From NCBI GenBank assembly GCA_004376105.1, contig SOKA01000039.1, forward strand, positions 1 through 13,926: 13,926 bases of DNA, given 5' to 3'. The position numbers were made by a program, and so were the translations under genes. Of the stretch, positions 1-7,116 are shown piece after piece. The notes beneath the pieces are model-generated. The model was given only the letters and a program-made list of their open reading frames with translations, had not been told where the DNA came from and did not search any database. Position 1 is the first letter of the stretch; each line of letters begins with the position of its first letter. This stretch comes from Dehalococcoidia bacterium (GTDB lineage: Bacteria; Chloroflexota; Dehalococcoidia; Dehalococcoidales; E44-bin46).

Positions 1-85
1 TTTTTTGCCACTTGTTTTATGAGGGTAGCGGCACCTCAGCTTGCAATCCTGTAGCATACTCCCCCTGTCGAACCCACGCGTCCCC
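1..85 (-). ncRNA. ssrA: tmRNA (transfer-messenger RNA), 5' part only
   Basis: tmRNA rescues stalled ribosomes together with SmpB and tags the unfinished protein for degradation. Read on the minus strand from position 85, the sequence begins GGGG, continues with GGGTTCGACAGG, then GCAAGCTGAGG, CCTCATAAAAC and GGCAAAAAA. These match in order the conserved 5' blocks of bacterial tmRNA (GGGG acceptor strand, GGNTTCGACNGG D-like loop, GCAUGCCGAGG, CCUCGUAAAA, GCAAAAAA). The window ends just before the tag-reading frame, so the tag peptide, the pseudoknots downstream of it and the T-arm are not visible. The gene lies 27 bp after the smpB stop, the classic partner arrangement. The 5' end is taken at the first G of GGGG; the transcript probably starts slightly upstream and is trimmed by RNase P. 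I found no convincing separate promoter, although an AT-rich TATATT block lies at about 105-112. Confidence 0.9.
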
Positions 86-112
86 ACTTACTACGGACAG
101 ATTAAATATAAA

Positions 113-577
113 CTACCTCCTTTGAGATTTCTGACTTTTTATGGCTCGCCCTATTTCTCTTTCTGTCTCACGCCGAATTATAGACTCTCGCTTGTCATAT
201 AGCTTTTTACCTTTGGCTAATGCCACTTCAACCTTGGCGATACTATCTTTAATATATAATTTTAATGGAACCAATGTAAAGCCCCTTTCCAGCACTTTGC
301 TGGAAAGACTATCAATCTGTTTACGATGTAGTAAAAGCTTCCGAGGTCGTGTTGGCACATGGCTTAAATAGCTACTTGCCTCATAGCGAGCAATATGAGC
401 ATTTAATAACCATAATTCCCCGGCCTCAGGCTTAACATAAGCATCACCTAAACTTACTCTGCCGGCTCGGATTGACTTTATTTCGGTACCGGTAAGCGCA
501 ATACCAGCCTCTATGCTATCCTGTATGTGATAATTATGATAAGCTTTGCGGTTAGTAGCTACCGTCTTTATAGCCAC
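113..577 (-). CDS. smpB: SsrA-binding protein SmpB
   Basis: SmpB binds tmRNA and places it in the A site of stalled ribosomes. The 154-residue protein has normal family length. It shows the conserved opening NRKAYHNYHI (residues 9-18), AGIALTGTEIKSIR (24-37), the HVPTRPRKLLLH block (73-84) and the KGKKLYDKR motif near the C terminus, followed by a basic tail. The start codon is GTG at 577; no better ATG fits the conserved N terminus. No Shine-Dalgarno sequence precedes it, and the -10 box of the upstream promoter ends only 12 bp before the start codon, so the message may be nearly leaderless. The tmRNA gene follows 27 bp downstream, so co-transcription is likely. Identity is secure. Confidence 0.97.
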   Translation of the reverse strand: MAIKTVATNRKAYHNYHIQDSIEAGIALTGTEIKSIRAGRVSLGDAYVKPEAGELWLLNAHIARYEASSYLSHVPTRPRKLLLHRKQIDSLSSKVLERGFTLVPLKLYIKDSIAKVEVALAKGKKLYDKRESIIRRETEREIGRAIKSQKSQRR

Positions 578-589
578 GCTTTAAATTAA

Positions 590-618
590 ATTATATCATA
601 TATCAGAGGCTAGCTCAA
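590..618 (-). promoter_or_regulatory. sigma70-type promoter of smpB(-ssrA)
   Basis: On the minus strand a TTGAGC -35 (613-618) and a perfect TATAAT -10 (590-595) are separated by exactly 17 bp. It lies between the nadB stop and the smpB start. The expected transcription start, near 583, leaves only about 5-6 nt before the GTG codon. This is read from sequence only. Confidence 0.7.
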
Positions 619-633
619 AACCTAAGGTCTTTA

Positions 634-2169
634 TCACTTCACTAATACGATGTGACGTTGCCATTGAGGTGAGCTATGGGGGAAATCGGAGCGGAAATGG
701 GCGCCTCGGCTCTCTTTTCTAAGCAGGGCTGCCTCAGTTACTAATCGACCGGTTATCACCAGGTTGTTTAGCTCGTAGGAGGGGCGGTCTGTAGGCTGGG
801 GTAAGGATTTTTGCCAGGTAGCCAGAATATCTGCTGCCTCGGTCAGGCTTTCCTTGTTGCGTATGATGCCTACTTTATCCCAGTGCAGTTGTTGCAAGGC
901 GGAGCGGCTAGGTGGAGGCACAATCTCAGGAACCCGCCTCTGGCTCAGTGAGTGGCGAACTTCTTCGCCTTGGCCGGTGCTAGGTGGCTCAGTCCCCTTT
1001 GTAGTTCCTTCGACGATTCTCTTGGTGAATACGATTGCTTCAAGGAGCGAGTTTGAAGCTAGCCGGTTGGCTCCGTGGACGCCAGTACAGGCGGTTTCAC
1101 CAGCAGCGAATAGTCCAGCTATATTGGTTTCTCCCCAGCTATTGGTCTTGATGCCACCCATCATATAGTGTGCCGCTGGTGCTACTGGTATCAGACCTTT
1201 GGTAATATCTAGTCCGTGGTCTAGGCAGAAGCGGTAGATATGAGGAAACCGGGTGGTAATAACATAGGGTGGTAAATGGGTAACATCAATGAAGACCCTG
1301 TCCGAGCCTGTCTTTTTCATCTCATAGAGTAGGCTGTGAGCTACTATATCCCGTGGTGCCAGGTCGGCCTCTGGTGTATAGTCGGGCATGAAGCGATAGC
1401 CGTCTACATTGCGCAGCACTCCCCCTTCGCCCCTGACCGCTTCCGATATAAGAAATGGAGTTACCCCGGGCAGGCGGAGGGCAGTAGGGTGGAACTGGAA
1501 GAACTCCATGTCAACTATCTCAGCCCCGGCGTTGAAGGCTAGAGCTATGCCATCACCAGTGGCTATGTCTGAGTTAGTACTGAATTTATATAACTGCCCG
1601 GCGCCACCAGTAGCCAGAATCAAAGAGCGACAGCCAAATTCCTCAATGGAGCCAGTGCGGCAATCAAGGGCTTTAACTCCCTTAACTACCCCCTTTTCTA
1701 CTAGAATCTCGGTAGCCAGGCAATCTTCAAGCACTTGGATTTTAGATGAGCGTACCTGTTCACTGAGAGTGACTTCAATGTGTTCGCCAGTGGCATCACC
1801 CCCAGCATGGAGGATGCGGGGTATACTGTGAGCTGCCTCCAGAGTCAGGGCAATCTCTCCATTAAGGGTGTCGAAGGGTACCCCAAAATTGACGAGGTCG
1901 GTGATACGAGCTGGGGCTTCGTTGACTAGGATTCGCACTGCCTCTATATCACACAAGCCATCTCCGGCAGCTACGGTATCCTTAAAGTGAGTCTCTGGGG
2001 AATCATTCTTACCTATGGCAGCAGCGATACCCCCCTGAGCATATTTGGTATTGCAGTCATCAATACTGCCTTTGGTTATAATCAGTACACTCCCCTGCGT
2101 CTTTGCCAGCAGGGCGGTATACAGCCCGGCAATACCACTGCCCACTATAACATAATCATACTGCTTCAT
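634..2169 (-). CDS. nadB: L-aspartate oxidase NadB
   Basis: NadB is an FAD enzyme that oxidises L-aspartate to iminoaspartate, the first step of de novo NAD synthesis; oxygen or fumarate can reoxidise the flavin. The 511-residue protein has normal length. It shows the dinucleotide-binding GSGIAG (residues 10-15), HAGGDATGEHI (121-131), FQFHPTAL (224-231), LISEAVRGEGG (240-250), APRDIVA with the catalytic-type arginine (271-277), HYMMGG (334-339) and the FAD-contacting GLFAAGETACTGVHGANRLA (352-371). These favour NadB over SdhA/FrdA, as does the C-terminal arginine-rich ESRGAHFR segment. The start ATG overlaps the stop of the fumarase gene (TGATG), implying translational coupling, and AGGA lies about 10 nt upstream. 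NadA and NadC are not in the window. Confidence 0.96.
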   Translation of the reverse strand: MKQYDYVIVGSGIAGLYTALLAKTQGSVLIITKGSIDDCNTKYAQGGIAAAIGKNDSPETHFKDTVAAGDGLCDIEAVRILVNEAPARITDLVNFGVPFDTLNGEIALTLEAAHSIPRILHAGGDATGEHIEVTLSEQVRSSKIQVLEDCLATEILVEKGVVKGVKALDCRTGSIEEFGCRSLILATGGAGQLYKFSTNSDIATGDGIALAFNAGAEIVDMEFFQFHPTALRLPGVTPFLISEAVRGEGGVLRNVDGYRFMPDYTPEADLAPRDIVAHSLLYEMKKTGSDRVFIDVTHLPPYVITTRFPHIYRFCLDHGLDITKGLIPVAPAAHYMMGGIKTNSWGETNIAGLFAAGETACTGVHGANRLASNSLLEAIVFTKRIVEGTTKGTEPPSTGQGEEVRHSLSQRRVPEIVPPPSRSALQQLHWDKVGIIRNKESLTEAADILATWQKSLPQPTDRPSYELNNLVITGRLVTEAALLRKESRGAHFRSDFPHSSPQWQRHIVLVK

Positions 2170-2720
2170 CAGGCTATCCTATATTTGGCTTTTCCCTCCT
2201 GGTAAAGGTCTCCACCATAAATATCATTTATCACCGTGGCTGGGAAATCTTCTACCTCTAAACGGCGAACTGCTTCAGCTCCAAGCTCCTCATAGGCTAT
2301 TACCTCTGATTTCTTTATGCTCTTGGAGATGAGAGCGCCAGCACCACCAATGGCAGCGAAATATACCGCTCTATATTTCTTCATAGCCTCTTTCACCGCT
2401 TGTGAGCGCATACCCTTGCCAATCATCCCTCTAAGTCCCTCAGCTATCAAGCGGGGTGAGTAGCTATCCATACGGCCGCTAGTAGTAGGGCCGGTAGGCC
2501 CAATTGGTTGTCCCGGTCTAGCTGGGCAGGGGCCGGTGAAGAATATCGTCTGCCCTCTGAAATCAAATGGCAGGGGCTTTCCTTGGTCCAGAGCCTCAAC
2601 TATCCTCTTATGGGCAGCATCGCGAGCAACATATATAACACCGGTGAGCAAAACCTCGTCTCCAGCTTTAAGGTCTTTCAAGGTCTCGTCGGTGAGAGGG
2701 AGCATAATCTTTTTGGCCAT
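2169..2720 (-). CDS. Class I fumarate hydratase (Fe-S hydro-lyase) beta subunit
   Basis: This is the C-terminal (beta) half of the two-subunit [4Fe-4S] fumarase/tartrate dehydratase family, which interconverts fumarate and malate with an alpha subunit. In 183 residues it shows GDEVLLTGVIYVARDAAH (20-37), GPTGPTTSGRMD (74-85), GKGMRSQAV (101-109) and AAIGGAGAL (122-130), all typical of the beta subunit. The alpha subunit, which carries the cluster cysteines and usually lies directly upstream, is absent: the space before this gene holds a broken sucD fragment. The stop codon shares its A with the nadB start. L-tartrate dehydratase beta (TtdB) is an alternative within the same family. The family assignment is firm; whether it is active depends on an alpha subunit elsewhere in the genome. 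Confidence 0.92.
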   Translation of the reverse strand: MAKKIMLPLTDETLKDLKAGDEVLLTGVIYVARDAAHKRIVEALDQGKPLPFDFRGQTIFFTGPCPARPGQPIGPTGPTTSGRMDSYSPRLIAEGLRGMIGKGMRSQAVKEAMKKYRAVYFAAIGGAGALISKSIKKSEVIAYEELGAEAVRRLEVEDFPATVINDIYGGDLYQEGKAKYRIA

Positions 2721-2734
2721 TGCTATCCGCCTGT

Positions 2735-2965
2735 TTAAACTTTCAATCCTTTTAAGATATCTTTGGCAATGATGCTTCTCCGCAGTTCCAGGGCAAAAGC
2801 GGCTGGAACAAATAAAACAGATATGTCAGCACCATGATTACTAACTGCTTCAAAAACCGTATTGTAGACGGGCACACCATTAACTTGTTGTCCACCTTTC
2901 CCGGAGTCACCTGAGGCATCACTAAGTTAGAGACTAAAGGTTGAGCGAAATGCCCCAACACCTTT
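2735..2965 (-). pseudogene. Broken succinyl-CoA ligase alpha subunit (sucD) fragment
   Basis: On the minus strand three successive frames together resemble the N-terminal quarter of SucD, the CoA/ADP-forming ligase alpha subunit. A first segment reads KGVGAFRSTFSL, resembling the G-[KR]-x-G-[SA]-F-H-T region. A shifted frame reads NLVMPQVTPGK. After a further shift at a run of A residues (about 2896-2900), an open frame from 2896 to the TAA at 2735-2737 reads GGQQVNGVPVYNTVFEAV, then HGADISVLFVPAAFA. VTPGKGGQ followed by G-[VL]-PV-[YF]-[ND]-TV is a SucD signature. There is one in-frame stop and at least two frameshifts, and roughly three quarters of the normal gene (about 290 residues) is missing. 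The last residues (ELRRSIIAKDILKGLKV) do not fit SucD and may be the end of another lost gene. It lies between the carboxyltransferase and the fumarase gene. Confidence 0.78.
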
Positions 2966-4552
2966 TTATGTTGGTATGATGCCATGCTTCTTCTTAGGTC
3001 TTTGTTCTGTTTTGTCTATTGCCATTTCCAGGGCTTTTATAAGCCTTGGCCTCGTTTCTGCCGGGTCAATTACATCGTCAACATGTAGGTGCTCGGCGGC
3101 TCTATATGGGTTGGCAAATATACTTCTGAATTCCTTTATCTTCTCCTGTAGCAATTTGTCGGGGTCGTCTGCCTTTTCTAACTCTTTTCTGAATATTATG
3201 GCGGCTGCTCCCTCTGGCCCCATTACCGCCAGCTCAGTGGTAGGCCAGCAAAATACAGTATCAGCGCCTAAACCCTTACAGCACATTCCAAGATAAGCAC
3301 CGCCGTATGCCTTTCTAATGGTGAGGGTAATCTTTGGTACAGTAGCCTCTGAATAGGCGAAAAGCATCTTGGCTCCGTGCCTAATTATTCCACCCCACTC
3401 TTGCTCTGTTCCCGGTAGATATCCGGGTACATCAACTAGGTTAATAATTGGGATATTAAAGGCATCGCAGAATCTGATAAACCTGGAGGCCTTATCACAG
3501 GCATCAATATCTAAAGCTCCTGCCTTTGACATTGGTTGTTGAGCTATTATACCCACCGACCACCCGTTCAATCTAGCAAAACATGTGATTATATTAGTGG
3601 CAAATATAGGGAATATCTCGAAGTAATTTTTCTTCCCATCCTGCCTCTGGTCAAATACCCTCTCAATTAACTTGTGCATGTCATATGGCTTGCTTGGATT
3701 CGCCGGGACAATATCAAATAGGGTTGCCTCTGTACGCGTTGGCTCGTCCCCCCAATCAACTCTTTTAGGAGTCTCTCTGTTGTTTGAGGGCAGATAGCCC
3801 AGCAGTTCCCTTATACTTTGCAGACATTCCTCCTCACTATTTTCAGAGCGGCAAACAACCCCTGCCTTTCTCTGAGCTGCAATGGCACCGCCAAGCTCCT
3901 CATGGCTAATCTCCTCTCCCAGTACAGCTTTAACCACGTTTGGTCCGGTGACATAGGCGTAACTTATACCTTTAACCATGAATATGAAGTCCATTAGCGC
4001 TGGAGAATACACTGCACCACCGGCACTTGGCCCAAGGATGGCACATATCTGAGGGATTACCCCGGAGGCTAAAGTATGTCTGAAAAACATTTGGCCGTAA
4101 CCAGCTAGAGCATCAACGCCATCTTGAATTCTTGCCCCTCCAGAATCATTTATGCCTATGATAGGGCAACCTCCCTTAGCCGCACTATCCATTATGTTAC
4201 AAATCTTTTGGGCATGTATTTCTGATAGGGTTCCACCTATACTGGTGAAATCTTGGGCGTAAACATATACCTTTCTGTCATCAATCTTCCCGTAGCCAGT
4301 AATTACCCCATCCGCTGGCACCTGTATCTTATCCATACCAAAGGCGGTACCTCTACTTGTGCCAAACATTCCAATCTCACAAAAAGTTCCCTTATCCAGT
4401 AACTTCTCAATTCGCTCACGCGCTGTTAACTTACCTCGCTTTCTCTGTTTTCCCACACTCTCCCTTCCCCCCATCGCCTCAACCTTTTCTCTACGCTCGC
4501 GTAACTCAGCTAGTAATTTGTCCTTTATTTGCTTATCTTCATTTGCTGTCAT
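2966..4552 (-). CDS. Acyl-CoA carboxylase carboxyltransferase subunit (methylmalonyl-CoA decarboxylase alpha / propionyl-CoA carboxylase beta type)
   Basis: This is a biotin-dependent carboxyltransferase that moves CO2 between carboxybiotin and a short acyl-CoA, usually propionyl-/methylmalonyl-CoA. Its 528 residues carry KRGKLTARERIEKLLDKGTF (38-57), the first oxyanion block INDSGGARIQDG (134-145), GPSAGGAVYSPAL (174-186) and, near the C terminus, AYGGAYLGMCCKGLGAD and ELAVMGPEGAAAI, as in PccB/MmdA. I chose ATG at 4552 because a GGGGG Shine-Dalgarno sits 6-10 nt upstream; an in-frame TTG at 4570 is possible but has none. The epimerase remnant ends 1 nt before this ATG. No biotin carboxylase, biotin carrier or membrane decarboxylase subunit is nearby, so biosynthetic carboxylase versus sodium-pump decarboxylase cannot be decided. 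Confidence 0.93.
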   Translation of the reverse strand: MTANEDKQIKDKLLAELRERREKVEAMGGRESVGKQRKRGKLTARERIEKLLDKGTFCEIGMFGTSRGTAFGMDKIQVPADGVITGYGKIDDRKVYVYAQDFTSIGGTLSEIHAQKICNIMDSAAKGGCPIIGINDSGGARIQDGVDALAGYGQMFFRHTLASGVIPQICAILGPSAGGAVYSPALMDFIFMVKGISYAYVTGPNVVKAVLGEEISHEELGGAIAAQRKAGVVCRSENSEEECLQSIRELLGYLPSNNRETPKRVDWGDEPTRTEATLFDIVPANPSKPYDMHKLIERVFDQRQDGKKNYFEIFPIFATNIITCFARLNGWSVGIIAQQPMSKAGALDIDACDKASRFIRFCDAFNIPIINLVDVPGYLPGTEQEWGGIIRHGAKMLFAYSEATVPKITLTIRKAYGGAYLGMCCKGLGADTVFCWPTTELAVMGPEGAAAIIFRKELEKADDPDKLLQEKIKEFRSIFANPYRAAEHLHVDDVIDPAETRPRLIKALEMAIDKTEQRPKKKHGIIPT

Positions 4553-4553
4553 G

Positions 4554-4717
4554 TTATTCCCCCGGCTCAACTAGTTCGATTAATGCCTTCGTTTCTTTAG
4601 GATGCAAGAAGGCTAGTCTAGTGTCTTCAACACCGATTCTTGGCCTCTCATCGATGAGCTCAACCCCCTTTTTTCAATGTATTTAGCAATTACTCCTTCT
4701 TTCTCTTGGTTATCTCC
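4554..4717 (-). pseudogene. Methylmalonyl-CoA epimerase (mce) remnant with internal deletion
   Basis: Epimerase interconverts (S)- and (R)-methylmalonyl-CoA. The minus-strand frame from 4667 to the TAA at 4554-4556 reads GVELIDERPRIGVEDTRLAF, then LHPKETKALIELVEPGE. This is the C-terminal end of the vicinal-oxygen-chelate epimerase family (G-[VI]-x-LID-x-x-PR-x-G ... AFLHPK-x-T-x-x-x-LIEL). Just upstream, in another frame, stands NQEKEGVIAKYIEKRG, matching the family's mid-protein P-I-A-K-[FY]-[IL]-EKRG. The normal stretch between these blocks (E-G-[LI]-HH-[IL] ... about 25 residues) is missing at a run of A and G, and the N-terminal half is gone. This is a real internal deletion and not just a one-base error. 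At 4740 an ATG starts a 16-codon lysine-rich reading frame after AGGAAAA; I cannot tell whether it is used. Confidence 0.8.
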
Positions 4718-4752
4718 TCAGTTTTCTTCCTTTCAGACATTCTTTTTCCTAT

Positions 4753-4758
4753 ATTATA
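4753..4758 (-). promoter_or_regulatory. Candidate -10 box upstream of the carboxyltransferase region
   Basis: A TATAAT inside an AT-rich TATATAATATA block on the minus strand lies between mttB and the mce remnant. It would start transcription near 4746, leading into the mce remnant and carboxyltransferase. No good -35 is present at 16-18 bp (the sequence at 17 bp is CAAAAA), so this is only a candidate. The rest of 4741-4833 holds nothing else I recognise. Confidence 0.3.
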
Positions 4759-4833
4759 TAGGACTTGTATGAAGATTTTTGTAGGGTACTATAGAACAAC
4801 TCTCGACCCCTTGTCCAGCACGGCAATTAAGCA

Positions 4834-6345
4834 TTATCCGTAGGGATAATTGAGTGATTCCAGACTTTTCATATAAACTGCCCATTCCTCGTCTGATATC
4901 AGGTCCTTGTTCCTGTAGTATTCCCTGGCCTCTTTCAATATCCTCTCTATTTCCTCCTCCTGACCCGGGGTCAGCGGTGTGGGCTTATGTGTGGCCAGTA
5001 TCTCCTCCATTCTCTCTTTGGCATAATCAAGGGCACCCTTTTTACCTGTCTTCTTCCATTCAGGATAGGCTAGACTGTCAGCAGCCCTCGGTACGAACTG
5101 CTCCTTCTTCCACCACTCTCTCGTGTGTGCCGTATTGAGGTAGTGACCTGGAATTGGTCCAACCTCATTTATTAAATCTACTGCCAATGTCTCATCACTT
5201 ACTGTGACTCCCTCTATGAATCTTCCTACCATGCCGGCTATATCATCGTCCAATATGGCTTGGAGAGGGTGAGCTGTAATCTCACCATACAAACTACCAT
5301 GTATTAGTATAAGATTGGCCCCAGCCAAAGCACTTACCAAAGCATTAAGTGCCTTCTCATACCCAGTTTGGAAATCTGATTTCTTTGAGCTGACGGGGCC
5401 ACTAGCGGAGTCCCTCGTAGGGATTCCATAACTTCGAGCCATTTGGTTTTCTACTGCCTTAGTTAGGGCACATCCTATCCGCCCAAAGCCAGGGACTCCT
5501 GATTTCATATTCTGCGGATAGGTATCACTTGCAATCGCCACTCTCATCCCTGGAGTTAGTAGTTGCACCAGCACTATCAGAGATAGTTGTTCTGCAAGAT
5601 TAACTACCACCGACCCGACAACCGTTGCCGGCCCGGTTGCTCCAGATATTGTTCCTTGCAATATATACATAGGAAATCCAACTTCCATAGCTCGGTAAGT
5701 TGCTCTGATTTGGTCATCATACCATGTCAAGGGCGCTGAACCAGCTGCCATAAGAATAGCCTCTCCTCCAGTTGCTTTCACCATTTTTATATTGAATTGA
5801 TCACTGTCACTGGCATTACCCGTCATTTGAACCTTAGTTGAATTCCTTATCTTAATAGCCACGCCCTCTGGTATACGCATAACTGGAGGGACACCCTCAT
5901 ATCCATAATATGGATACGGGCTTATAGCGTGCAAATTAGGCAATGCATCCAGAACCGTTATCAGGTCATTATATTCCTGCCTGGTTGGGTCTCTTGGCTC
6001 CCAGGTATCTAAATCGACAGTCTGCATTCCAGGAAAATTCCGAAAATAAACAGTATCTCCGCCAATTACCAAATCGTTCTTGGGGTCCCTCGCTTTGACA
6101 CGATAACTACTAGAGCACCTGTGTATAGCTTCCTCAACCAAATATTCTGGAAAGCGCGCTCTCTTCAGATCATAATCCACCTTACAACCATTCTTCTCTA
6201 AGTCCTTTAATGCCCTCTCACTGTGAAACGTTACCCCTGTCTCCCAAAGAACAGCCAAAGTTGCTCGGTGAATTTCCCCAACCTGCTCCTCAGTTAATAT
6301 CTCTAGAGGCTTAAACCTGCGTGTGAATCCTTTCATAGCCATCAT
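4834..6345 (-). CDS. MttB-family (trimethylamine/betaine-type) corrinoid-dependent methyltransferase, non-pyrrolysine
   Basis: MttB-family proteins transfer a methyl group from a quaternary or tertiary methylamine to a cognate corrinoid protein. The 503 residues fit the family (about 480-500). The N-terminal LTEEQVGEIHRATLAVLWET, the central RIPEGVAIKIRNS and the C-terminal YEKALNALVSALAGANLI plus EGVTVSDE are typical. The frame is open throughout with no internal TAG, so it belongs to the large non-pyrrolysine branch that includes glycine betaine (MtgB), proline betaine (MtpB) and carnitine (MtcB) enzymes. The substrate cannot be told from sequence. I place the start at ATG 6345, preceded by AAAGGGGAAA; an in-frame TTG at 6381 would overlap the previous stop. 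It lies 25 bp after the corrinoid protein gene, its expected partner. No reductive activase (RamA) or MtbA/MtrH-like second methyltransferase is in the window. Confidence 0.9.
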   Translation of the reverse strand: MMAMKGFTRRFKPLEILTEEQVGEIHRATLAVLWETGVTFHSERALKDLEKNGCKVDYDLKRARFPEYLVEEAIHRCSSSYRVKARDPKNDLVIGGDTVYFRNFPGMQTVDLDTWEPRDPTRQEYNDLITVLDALPNLHAISPYPYYGYEGVPPVMRIPEGVAIKIRNSTKVQMTGNASDSDQFNIKMVKATGGEAILMAAGSAPLTWYDDQIRATYRAMEVGFPMYILQGTISGATGPATVVGSVVVNLAEQLSLIVLVQLLTPGMRVAIASDTYPQNMKSGVPGFGRIGCALTKAVENQMARSYGIPTRDSASGPVSSKKSDFQTGYEKALNALVSALAGANLILIHGSLYGEITAHPLQAILDDDIAGMVGRFIEGVTVSDETLAVDLINEVGPIPGHYLNTAHTREWWKKEQFVPRAADSLAYPEWKKTGKKGALDYAKERMEEILATHKPTPLTPGQEEEIERILKEAREYYRNKDLISDEEWAVYMKSLESLNYPYG

Positions 6346-6370
6346 TCGTTTCCCCTTTATTTCCCACGTT

Positions 6371-7015
6371 TTACTTGCCAACTAAAGTTCTAGCTAGTTT
6401 GGCTGCGCCAGGTGCTGTTGGGTCATATCCATCTGCCCCAATTTCATCAGCAAATTTTTGGGTTATACCACCTCCGCCTACCATTATCTTCACTTTGTCC
6501 CTTATGCCCTTCTCTTTTAAGGCACTAATAACTTTTCTCTGTTCTGGTGCAGTCGTAGTCATAAGTGCCGACATAGCCAGGATGTCCACTTTATACTTCT
6601 TGACTGCTTCTACGAAAGTCTCGGCAGTGACATTGATACCTAGGTCATGCACTGTAAAGCCCTCAGCCATGAGTAGTGTGGCTACCATAGTTTTCCCGAT
6701 GGTATGAATATCTCCATAAACTGTTCCTATAGCCACGGTACCCAGGCTTTGTCTTTTTGCTCCTTTCCTCTCAATCTCTTCGTCTAATATTGGCATAACG
6801 CTCATCATTGTCTCTGCTGCCCCAATTAGGTCAGGAAGCCAAAGTTCGCCTCTACCAAAGCCATCACCAACCTGCCTGACAGCGACCGTGAGTGCGTTTA
6901 ATGCCTCAAGGGGGTCTACCTTTTCCTCGACCGCCTTTCTGGCTAAAGTTGCTGCTCCTTCATGGTCATATTCCATAACCGCCTTCTTTAAGTTTTCAAG
7001 AATTTCGGTGCTCAT
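6371..7015 (-). CDS. Corrinoid (B12-binding) protein of methyltransferase system, MttC/MtbC type
   Basis: This small protein carries the cobalamin that accepts a methyl group from the partner methyltransferase. In 214 residues it has the N-terminal helical cap domain (about 1-85, with the helix AAETMMSVMPIL at 66-77) and a Rossmann-like B12 domain with the base-off/His-on motif D-x-H-x-x-G as DIHTIG (102-107, His104 as lower axial ligand). It also has SAL (149-151) and the GGGG loop (180-183). A Shine-Dalgarno AAGGATGG precedes the ATG by 6-8 nt. It is the first gene of a two-gene unit with the MttB homologue. Directly upstream lies about 1 kb of decayed DNA, and I found no convincing promoter in the 100 bp before the start. 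Confidence 0.95.
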   Translation of the reverse strand: MSTEILENLKKAVMEYDHEGAATLARKAVEEKVDPLEALNALTVAVRQVGDGFGRGELWLPDLIGAAETMMSVMPILDEEIERKGAKRQSLGTVAIGTVYGDIHTIGKTMVATLLMAEGFTVHDLGINVTAETFVEAVKKYKVDILAMSALMTTTAPEQRKVISALKEKGIRDKVKIMVGGGGITQKFADEIGADGYDPTAPGAAKLARTLVGK

Positions 7016-7116
7016 ATTTCCATCCTTTTCCGTTGCTCCCTAGCTCTGATCGCCTTCCTTCCTATCCACAACACCTCTACACTATTGACCAGACACCAAA
7101 TTCCTCTATATCTCTC

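Noticed and set aside
141..371. Plus-strand open frame opposite smpB
   Set aside because: Antisense shadow of a strongly conserved gene; no start signals and no recognisable family.
1409..1831. 140-codon plus-strand frame opposite nadB
   Set aside because: Lies entirely within a well-supported enzyme gene on the other strand; its composition mirrors that gene.
2752..2985. A 77-codon minus-strand frame that could be called a small hypothetical protein
   Set aside because: It overlaps the end of the carboxyltransferase and crosses the frameshifts of the sucD fragment; only its middle (VTPGK) carries family signal, so it is better described as part of the broken gene.
4834..6345. Possible pyrrolysine-containing MttB
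   Set aside because: The frame is complete without any internal amber codon, and no pyl genes are in the window.
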